Source of the DNA: URNF01 sp045649855
Lineage (GTDB): Bacteria; Bacillota; Clostridia; Oscillospirales; Acutalibacteraceae
Reading direction: 5' to 3'
DNA: 13,321 nt
Assembly: GCA_045649855.1 (NCBI GenBank)
Contig: JAZRQN010000132.1
Location: 1 to 13,321 of the forward strand
A model generated the notes under the pieces. That model had not been told where the DNA came from, ran no database searches, and was given only the letters and a program-made list of their open reading frames with translations. How positions within the stretch are numbered: position 1 is the stretch's first letter; every line of letters begins with the position of its first letter. The position numbers and the translations under genes are program-made. Shown piece by piece: positions 1 through 8,100 of the stretch.

Positions 1-1
1 C

Positions 2-250
2 GTGGAAACCGCTGATCAGAGCAAACACGTGCACAAGTTCACCTGGACCGCTGACAGCGACACCAAGTTCTACGATCTGTGCGACGACTATGCGGATATC
101 TCCGTACACGTTGTGAACATCAAGACCGATAAATATGACGGTTCTAACACCCCGATCCATTCTCGTACCTATGTGAAACTCGCTGACGACACCATCATCC
201 ATGGCGCTGTTGAGAGCTACACCTACAACGAGGTTGCGGGTGTGCAATAA
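2..250 (+). CDS. C-terminal fragment of a modular exported protein (5' end outside window)
   Basis: This is the last 82 codons of a gene entering from the left edge. The GTG at base 2 is not a credible start: no ribosome binding site can be seen and the homologous position in the giant protein downstream is internal. The fragment aligns along its whole length with residues about 1997-2073 of that protein. Both share the opening ETADQSKHVH, then TW, TK.YD, DI.VH, NI, RTY and a final YN..AG, roughly 35-40 of 80 residues identical by eye. The two are therefore paralogous. In the giant protein this module is followed by an esterase, whereas here the protein simply ends (TAA at 248-250). The module's role is unknown to me; it probably belongs to extracellular Clostridia proteins and may be structural or polymer-binding. 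No sorting signal, dockerin or membrane anchor is visible in this part. Confidence 0.85.
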   Translation: METADQSKHVHKFTWTADSDTKFYDLCDDYADISVHVVNIKTDKYDGSNTPIHSRTYVKLADDTIIHGAVESYTYNEVAGVQ

Positions 251-255
251 GGAGG
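249..255 (+). promoter_or_regulatory. Ribosome binding site of the 40-aa peptide gene
   Basis: AAGGAGG overlaps the TAA stop of the preceding gene and lies 8 bases before the ATG at 264. It decides the start of the small ORF against in-frame upstream starts. The overlap also suggests translational coupling to the surface-protein gene. Confidence 0.8.
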
Positions 256-263
256 AGAGTACA

Positions 264-386
264 ATGAAATACGAAACTCCTAAAATGCAGATTGTGGCGT
301 TCGAAGCCAAAGAAAACGTTGCAAACGAAAACGAATGGGAATTGGACTTTGGTGATACCATCTCCAACAACAGCATGCCTCAATAA
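264..386 (+). CDS. 40-residue acidic peptide of unknown function
   Basis: A very short gene starts 13 bases after the stop of the surface-protein gene, behind a near-perfect ribosome binding site. Its 40 residues begin MKYETPKMQIVAFEAKENV and end in an Asn/Ser-rich tail (TISNNSMPQ). The middle is acidic (NENEWELDFGD). There is no signal peptide, membrane segment or cysteine. In my recollection, many Clostridia encode small unannotated peptides with this kind of opening (MKYE.P.ME...F), so this may be a member; no function is known to me. The spacing implies co-transcription with the preceding gene, and the pair ends at the terminator at 394-429. Expression looks likely from the ribosome binding site and operon position. 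It could be a leaderless secreted peptide, a signalling peptide or a small partner protein; the sequence does not decide. Confidence 0.65.
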   Translation: MKYETPKMQIVAFEAKENVANENEWELDFGDTISNNSMPQ

Positions 387-393
387 ACCGTAA

Positions 394-429
394 AAAAGAC
401 GGTGTATCCAATCGGATACACCTTCTTTT
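394..429. terminator. Bidirectional intrinsic terminator between peptide gene and araC-type gene
   Basis: GGTGTATCC (401-409) pairs with GGATACACC (414-422) around the loop AATC. The stem extends through A-rich bases on the left and T-rich bases on the right, with one mismatch. A T-rich run follows on the plus strand and another on the minus strand, so it can end both the rightward peptide transcript and the leftward regulator transcript. Confidence 0.85.
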
Positions 430-453
430 CGTGTTTTTGCACACAACAAATGG

Positions 454-1950
454 TCAGTTTCCTTTGTAGGACAGATAATGTCCGGGAGAAGTGCCGATGG
501 TGCGTTTGAATGCGGTCATAAAATATTTCGGATCAGAGAAACCGCATTTTTCCGCTACTTCATATACCTTATAATATCGCGTTTTGAGCAGGGTGCAAGC
601 GTAGTGGATGCGGCAGTGCAAAATATACTCTTTGGGGGACATCTCGCCTGCTTTGCGGAACAGTTGATAGAGATACGATTCGCTGACGTCCGCCGCCTTG
701 GCAACCTCGCTGACCGTCAGTTTGGGGTCGGTAAAGTGGGTGTCGATGTATTGAGACGCCACCTGCACCGCCAGTGTGGCACTGTTGATGGATGGACGCG
801 CGATCTCCGCCAAAATGCGATAAAAGACCGAAAGCGCGCGATACTCTTTGCCTGGCATGGTGCTGTACCAGTTTTCCAGCAATTCTTTGAAAATGCGGTG
901 AATGGTGTCGGGACGCTCGCAATGGTACACGCACGGTGTCAGCGAAATCGGCTCTGCGCACTCGAATTCCACACGGATGAGGAAGTCGGAGTTGCCCTCC
1001 AGACGACAGGGGATATTCGGGGGCAGATACACAACCGAGCCTGCTGTTTCAGTGAACGAAAAATCCTTGAAATGATAGGTCATATTGCCGTTGACGCAAA
1101 ACGCAAGGCTGTGGAACGGCAAGGTTGTCTGTCGATCGGATCTGTACAACGGGGCGAGAGGCGGATTGGTGCGATAACAAAACGAAGTATATCCGTTTTC
1201 GTTGGGGTCTATAGACACCACGTTGGGATCTTCGCTTTTTCGCAGAGCGCCGCGCATACAGCAAGAGCCGTTGTGCGCACCGATATACGCAAAAGCACCT
1301 TGAATACCGGAAGTGCTGAATGTTTTGAGCATGGCGTAATACGGGAATTTTTGCTTGTCGCAACCAAACACCACGCCATAGCGACGCCAGCACTGCTCAA
1401 ATCCCACCTCGATCTCAAAATCGGTGATGGGCGGATGGCGGAACGTGAGCATACAAATCGGACCGCAGTCGTTGATGGGAATGCTGTCGGTGCGCTCGCG
1501 GATACACCGCAGATGGCCGCGCTCGTTAAAGCCCCAGTACTGCTTGATAGGCGCAGGGACGGCGTCGTGGTCGCGGTCGATATCCGAAAAATAATAACAG
1601 TCGAAATACGGTTCCAACTCTTCCACCGAGCGAACCTGCCGAAAATCGATGTCGAAAACCACCTTGCCGTCCACTCTCAGCTTCACATAGCGATAAGCGC
1701 CTGCATCCGCCTCGGTGGCATTGGATGCCAGCGACACATAGCCGATCGGCGCGGTGGGCACGGAAAAGGTAGAAGCACTTTCAGGGCGGTTGTCCACCGT
1801 CATGACGGCACTGTGCTTTTTTACCGACAGGGTAAAGGAGTGCGGCGTGCCTGCCGCCATATTGGCTGCTACTGCGTGTTCGTGCGGCGAACGTGTGAGA
1901 TGATAGATCTGTCGCAAATGCACCGGTACAGGCTTTGCTTGAAAAAACAT
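454..1950 (-). CDS. AraC-family transcriptional regulator with long N-terminal sensor region
   Basis: A 498-residue predicted cytoplasmic DNA-binding regulator. The C-terminal 100 residues (about 398-496) form a classic double helix-turn-helix AraC/HTH_18 domain, with LTVSEVAKAADVSESYLYQL in the first helix pair and the family signature V.EVAEKCGFSDPKYF..AFK...G.SP in the second. Residues about 278-332 read as an AraC-type cupin fold (SLAFCVNGNMTYHF, then GSVVYLPPNIPCRLEG). Typical cupin-AraC proteins have about 280-300 residues, so about 270 N-terminal residues are extra. Residues about 37-105 and 113-235 resemble parts of a concanavalin/laminin-G-like sandwich (YVKLRVDGK; FEIEVGFEQCWRRYGVVFG); this is a by-eye judgement. 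The start at 1950 is chosen over the upstream in-frame ATG at 2034 because AAGGAGGG lies 6 bases before it and the upstream ATG would lie beyond the promoter. It is divergent from the giant exported-protein gene, which it may control. Confidence 0.9.
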   Translation of the reverse strand: MFFQAKPVPVHLRQIYHLTRSPHEHAVAANMAAGTPHSFTLSVKKHSAVMTVDNRPESASTFSVPTAPIGYVSLASNATEADAGAYRYVKLRVDGKVVFDIDFRQVRSVEELEPYFDCYYFSDIDRDHDAVPAPIKQYWGFNERGHLRCIRERTDSIPINDCGPICMLTFRHPPITDFEIEVGFEQCWRRYGVVFGCDKQKFPYYAMLKTFSTSGIQGAFAYIGAHNGSCCMRGALRKSEDPNVVSIDPNENGYTSFCYRTNPPLAPLYRSDRQTTLPFHSLAFCVNGNMTYHFKDFSFTETAGSVVYLPPNIPCRLEGNSDFLIRVEFECAEPISLTPCVYHCERPDTIHRIFKELLENWYSTMPGKEYRALSVFYRILAEIARPSINSATLAVQVASQYIDTHFTDPKLTVSEVAKAADVSESYLYQLFRKAGEMSPKEYILHCRIHYACTLLKTRYYKVYEVAEKCGFSDPKYFMTAFKRTIGTSPGHYLSYKGN

Positions 1951-1956
1951 ACGCAA

Positions 1957-1964
1957 CCCTCCTT
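1957..1964 (-). promoter_or_regulatory. Ribosome binding site of the araC-type gene
   Basis: On the minus strand AAGGAGGG ends 6 bases before the ATG at 1950. This sets the start 28 codons inside the longest open frame. Confidence 0.85.
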
Positions 1965-1977
1965 GAATTCTAAAGAT

Positions 1978-2006
1978 ACTATACCATACATTTCGTAGGA
2001 AATCAA
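1978..2006 (-). promoter_or_regulatory. Sigma-A-type promoter of the araC-type gene
   Basis: On the minus strand, TTGATT (2001-2006) and TATAGT (1978-1983) are separated by exactly 17 bases. Transcription would start about 20 bases before the gene's ribosome binding site. Assignment is by consensus match only. Confidence 0.65.
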
Positions 2007-2027
2007 ACCTTTTTGCAGTTTTTTTGG

Positions 2028-2055
2028 TTGACATTCATATATTCGCCTATAAAAT
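2028..2055 (+). promoter_or_regulatory. Sigma-A-type promoter of the giant exported-protein gene
   Basis: A perfect TTGACA (2028-2033) is followed after 16 bases by TAAAAT (2050-2055), a five-of-six match to the -10 consensus. The start of transcription would fall near 2062, leaving a leader of about 40 bases. The -35 box lies only about 22 bases from the -35 box of the divergent regulator promoter, so one bound regulator could affect both. Confidence 0.65.
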
Positions 2056-2059
2056 TGAA

Positions 2060-2080
2060 ATATAATTAGCAAAATTATAT
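2060..2080. promoter_or_regulatory. AT-rich inverted repeat, candidate operator or leader hairpin
   Basis: ATATAATT (2060-2067) and AATTATAT (2073-2080) are perfect inverted copies separated by 5 bases. They cover the expected transcription start and leader of the giant gene. In addition, ATATATTC occurs at 2037-2044 and again at 2077-2084, exactly 40 bases apart, about four helical turns. Either arrangement could be an operator, but AT-rich DNA produces such matches by chance. Confidence 0.3.
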
Positions 2081-2086
2081 ATTCTA

Positions 2087-2093
2087 AAAGGAG
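2087..2093 (+). promoter_or_regulatory. Ribosome binding site of the giant exported-protein gene
   Basis: AAAGGAG lies 8 bases before the ATG at 2102. This selects that ATG rather than the GTG at 2093, which lies inside the binding site itself, and it gives a protein with a clean signal peptide. Confidence 0.85.
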
Positions 2094-2101
2094 TGGAGTA
2101 T

Positions 2102-5100
2102 ATGAAAGCAAAGAAACTGCTGGCAGTGCTGATGAGCGCGACCATGCTCTTTGGTTTGTTCGCCGGAACGATCGTGATGCCGACCATGGCGGCGATCAAC
2201 GGTACGACAGCCGAAGGATTGCGTGTGCCGTTTGGCAGTCCTGCGATTACCGCGAACGTGGGTGATGTCATCGACCTCACCAAATACGGCGTGGAATTTA
2301 CAGACGGGAGTGTAACCACCGACGGTCTGACCTGGCTGAACACAGCCGGTGCGGACACGGTTACCTATAAATCCCCTGCCATTTTGGCGAACGTGGGAGA
2401 AACCGTCAATCTGGCAGACTGGAACGTGGAGTTTGCAGACGGCGTTGCGACCAATGCATCCGCGATCACTTGGCAGAAAAAATTGGACGAAAATACCGTT
2501 ACCTTCGGTATGCCTGCCATCCTGACCGATGCAGGTACGAAAATCAATTTTGCGGACTACCCTGTGGAATTGACCAAAGGCAACGTGGTCGCAGGCAACA
2601 AATTGACCTGGAAACAGATCGAAGAAGTGGAAGTTCCGCTGATTTCCTTTACTTCTCCTGCTATTCCGACCAATGTGGGCGAGGCGATTGATCTCACCAA
2701 ATATGCGGTGGAATTTGCGGATGGTGATGTGGTCGTTCCGTCTAAAATCACCTGGAAAAACGGTGATGCGGCGGTAACCTCTTTTACTGCTGTCGCAAAA
2801 GGTGTTACGGCGCTGACCGCGACCGCAAACGGCGTTTCCAAGACCATTTACGTGGTTGCAAAGAACGCAAACGAGGACAAATACGTGCTGTATCGCAACG
2901 ATTTTAATTCCGCTGACGATGTAGCAGAAATGCACAAATCCACCATGGGTTCGACGGCGGCTACCGCTACCTATGCAGAGGGTGGCTATTTGGCGCATAA
3001 CCGCAACGGCTCCGCTACCGCAACCAACCAGAGCATGCTGTTTGCGCCCGAATGGCTGTCCGATTTCGGCGATTATCGCTTGGAAGCGAGCGTCTCGGTA
3101 TCCGCTTACGCTAACACCGGTCGCTATTTCTCTTTCCTGACCCACGGCTCCAATACGGCGAAGAGCGGCCCGTATTACGTGGCCGGTCATACCAAGGCGG
3201 GCAAGTGGTTCTTCCAGAAAAACACAAGCGCTACCAGCTGGGGTCTTACCGCTTTCACCGGTGGTGAAAAGAACAGTGCGTTCACGATGAACGTAAATAC
3301 CTATTATACGTATGCCCTGAACTATGACGGCGGCAAAGTAACATCGTATTTTAACGATGCACAGATCATGCAGTTTGCCGTGCCGGATGCCACCCCCATT
3401 GTGACGGGTCGTCCCGGTATCGGTTTCCACGGCATTGATGCTACGGCGGACTATTTCGAGGTCGCCTTGGTGGACGATTCTATCAAAACGGTGAAGGTGG
3501 CGGATACGGTTGCCGATTTCACGCCTGCCACCAAAGGTGTAACCGCGTTTAACGTTACCGACGGCACCACCACCAAAACCATTTACGTGGTAGCGAAAAA
3601 CCCCGAAGACACCGAGTACGTTCTGTACGAAAACGATTTCAACGAAGCGGCGGATCTGAATGATCTGACCCTTGTGCTCAAAGGCGCAGGTACCGAAAGT
3701 GTCGCAAACGGCAAATTCAACTTCACCCGCACGTCTTCCACTTCTGCGAACAACCGTGCGTATTTCCTGCCCGAATGGCTGTGCGATTTTGGCGATTATA
3801 CGCTCGAAATGAACGCTTCTGTCAACGCACAGGCGAACACAGGCAGATACATCGGCTTCTTGTTCCGTGGACAAGAGGGTAATGACGGCAGACCGTACGG
3901 CATTGCCGCATTCGACCGCAAAAAGCAGGTAATCTGGGGCGACCGTTCCACTGCGGAAGGCACCTCCTGGAACCCCAACTGGTACACCGCAAAAACCAAT
4001 GCGTATACCTTGCCTGCACTGGGCACTGCCGCTACCTATAAAATCTCGGTTATGGGGGATAACCTGACCGTGTATTTCGACGGTGCACAGGTTGCCTCCA
4101 AAATCCTGCCCGATACCGCACCCGAGATGGGTCGTCCCGGTATTATGACCGCAGGTATCGACTTTGACATCGATAACTTCAAGGTAACCATCACCGAGCC
4201 CGAGAGACAGGTGGCGGCGGATACCTTTACTCCCACCGCGGCAGGCGTTACCGAGTTTATCGCCACCGTGAACGGCGTTTCCAAATCGGTGTACGTGGTC
4301 GCCAAGGAAGCGGATGACACCGAATATGTGTTGTATGAAAACAATTTCGATTCCGCTGCCGATCTCGATGATCTGCAGTATGTGGCGGGCAACACCGCTG
4401 CCAACTATCCGATGACCGTTGCAGACGGTGTGATGAGTATCACCCGTGTGAACAGCACCAACGGCAACACCACCGTGAGCTTCCCGATGTGGCTTAGCGA
4501 TTTCGGTGATTACACCATCGAAAGCTCGATTGCGATCACCGCACAGCAGAACACCACCCGTTACTTCGGTCTGGTATTCCGCGGCAATCCCAGCGGCAGC
4601 TATGCACCGCATTACGCTTCCCTCTATTTCCGCAACGGCAAATGGCAGGGTCAGCGCCGTGTGCTGACCGCTTCCGGCGCGGATTGGAATGCGGCTTGGG
4701 ACAACTGGGCAGGTCCGTCTATCACCAGTGCGTTCAGCGCAGCGGCGCTGGGCACCTTCGCTACTTACAAAGTAGCGGTTGCAGGTGATACCGCCGAAGC
4801 GTACTACAACGGCGCGAAGGTTGGCACTTACACGCCCACCGACGTGCGTGATACCGGTTTTGTCGGTTTGTTCATCACCGCGATGGTCGCAAAGATGGAC
4901 TACTTCAAGGTTACCCTCCCCGAAATGAAAGCGACAACCGAAGAAATCACCACCTTCACTGTTGAAAAAGCAGGCGTGACCGCTCTTACGGTTAAAGATG
5001 CGAACGGCAATGAAAAAACGGTGTATGTGGTGGCGAAAAACCCCGAAGACACCGAATATGTCCTGTTTGAGACCGACTTTAACAACGCATCCGATGCCAA

Positions 5101-8100
5101 TGCGCTGACCGTGGTGGAAGGCAATGCCACCATGTCGGTGGAAAGCGGCGCTTTGACCGTAACCACCGGTGGTGCGTATGTATATCTGCCCGAATATCTG
5201 GGTGATTTCGGCAACTATAAGATGGAAATGGTGGCGGCTACCACCGCTTACGGCGCATCCTCTGACTTCATCGGTCTGACCGCTCGCGGTCAGAGCATGG
5301 ACAACGGCAAAGAGACCTATATTGCCCGTGTGCGCCATAGTAGCGGCGCTTGGGATGCGGCAGGTTACTACTACCGTGATGCAAGCGGCACTTCCCATCG
5401 TCATAGTTGGGGCGGTCATGCGACCATCTCGCTGAACAGCACCCATACCTACACCTTGTTTGCGTATGAAGATCTCATTGCGCTCAAACAAGATGCTAAC
5501 TACGTGTTCTATGCCGAAGAGGAAAAAGAACACGATACCGGCTATCTCGGCTTCACGGTATCCAACGTTACCTTGTCGGTGGACAGCATCCGTGTTACCC
5601 TGTTTGAAGTCGAGAAACCCGATGCCCCCGTTTCCGCTTCCTTTCCGGCGGATGCGGCACTGCCGTACGGCACTATCGCAGGCAGCCTCACCGTCAATCT
5701 GTCCGGCGAAGGCGAGACACCTGTGGACGTTGCATACTATTGGGGCGACGGCGAGGGCAAGCTTGACGGCTACGCTGCGTTTGACGAGGTGCTGGTAAAA
5801 GGTAACACCACCGTTACCGACACTATCCCTGTCGGCACGGTCGTGCCTGCAGGCGCTATCGAACTGCGCGTATACACCGCTAACGAAGCAGGTGAATCGG
5901 CAGGTTGCGTGGTCATTCCGTTGCCGCTGTCGGTGCGGAATATGGATGCAGGCAAAGAGGTGATCAGCTTCCAGATGGCGAGCGATACCCATATTATGCC
6001 CAAAAACGGCTCGGTCAATGAGGCGTATAATACCGAACACTTTATCAATCTGTTGCAGGATATTGCGAAGTTTGACCCCGATTCGGTCGGCTTGTTCCAC
6101 GGCGGCGACATCGTGGACAACGGCAAGATTTCGGAATACCAGAACTATCAGGAAATCTGGAATACCTACAGCAACGGCTTGGCACTGGAAGGCATTATCG
6201 GTAACCACGAATATTGGGACACCAAGACCCACGCGGACACGGTGAACAATTTCGCGAACTACACCGGTATTGCCATCACCCCCGAAACCCCGTATTACAC
6301 CAAGAATATCGGCGGTTACGACTTCTTCTTCCTCAACTCCTCTATCATCGATCCCAGCGGCGGCAACCACAACATTGCCACCCTCGGCGATGCACAGCTG
6401 GCGTGGTTGGACGAAGGTCTGGCAAAAGTGGATGCCAATACGCCTGCCTTTATCTTCCATCATCAGAAATTCAACCAGATCGCGGATGCGGATGCGCTCA
6501 AAGCCATCCTCGCCAAATATCCCAACGCGATCTTTATGACTTCGCACACCCACACCGATATGAACACCGCCGGCGTCTTCGAGTATGAGAATGACACCAT
6601 GTGCAAAACGGCAAACACCTCCTCGGTGTCCTATTCGGTATACACCCACTACAACCCGAACGGCGAAAATACGCAGGCTCGTGCGCAGGCATATTATGTC
6701 GAGGTGTACGAAGACAGAGTGGTGTTCCGCGGTATGGACATCATGACCGACGAATGGCTGCCCTCTGCGCAGTTTGTGTTCTGGTATGGCGACGTGGACA
6801 CCTATCCCACCGATGCCAACCTCTACCCTGCGGCGAGCGGCGAATACGAGAGCTTCTCGTTTGATGCGTCCGCAGTACCGAGCGTGGGCGACGACGGCTT
6901 CACCGCTGCTGATACCGAGACGGTGAACGCGCTGGAAGGCAAATTCAACTTCTACTATGACCGCGAGGGTGCGCATTATCGTGAGCGTGATCTGTTTGAC
7001 AACCTCGATGATAATGACAAGTACAACCCCTCCGGCACAACTACCGGTTGGTCCAAATGGGTACCGTCGGGCGAATGGTTGACCCGTACCACGGGTAAAA
7101 CCAGCGGCGAGATGTTCCGCAAGATCGACTCGCTGGTACCGCTCAATGCCAAAGGCGATGAACTGGTGCTCGAAAACTTCGAGACCACCTTCAACGTGAA
7201 ATTCGCCAACTACAACGGCGGTATCATCCTTGGCTTCCGTCAGCAGGAAGCGGGTCATTTCACCACCGGCTATTACAACATCGTCAAGACGATGGGCTTT
7301 GTGTCCATCAACAAGGGCGGTATGTCCATTGCTTCGGGCAATGACATTCTGAACAAATCCGGCGGCGATGCCACCAACGATATGTACAACCATTTCGAAA
7401 CCACCTTCGCCAACGATCTGCCGAATACGGTTACCGTAACGGTGCGTGTGGTTGGCACGGCGATTTCGGTGGACATCTATGATTACACCACCAAAGAACT
7501 GCTGCACACCGAAAGAGACACCCTCTCTCTCACCGGCGCAGGCAAGCTGGCATACGGCGTTTCCGCTGTGGGACACAGCATCGGCGATATTGAAATTACC
7601 AAGCTCAACGGCTTCGGTGCACCGCTGGATATCGAAGCGGATCGCGATTATCAGAACGGCAACATTGAACTGGTGGATATGCAAGAAACCGACAACGGTT
7701 ATCAGTACACCATCAAAGTTACCCCCGATGCAGGTTATCAGTTGCGCGCAGGTTCGCTGATCGTGGAAGACAAGAACGGCGACCTGTACGTACCCACCCG
7801 TGTGGGCTTCCGCAACGGCGGTGATGCTTCTCGTTATACCGTTACCATTCAGGGTGAGGGCATCGTATACGCAGACTTCTATCAACCCACGAAAGCAGAC
7901 GCCAACATCGGTTTGGTGGGTACTTCCATCAACGAGGCGGAAAGCGGTTTGAGATTCGTTCACCGCTTGAACGTGGCGGAAGAAAACGACAAACTGTATG
8001 TAAACTTTGACGGCGAAAAGGCTGAAATCAAAGAGTACGGCTTGCTCGTTGCTTCCAATTCTTTGCTGAAAAACCCCGAAGATCTGGATATCGAAACGGC

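Noticed and set aside
478..1998. A 506-residue plus-strand open frame opposite the AraC regulator
   Set aside because: It is the in-register antisense of a clear AraC gene, with no recognisable domain.
1951..2034. A 28-codon N-terminal extension of the AraC gene from the ATG at 2034
   Set aside because: It would place the start upstream of the likely promoter and has no ribosome binding site, while the ATG at 1950 has a near-ideal one.
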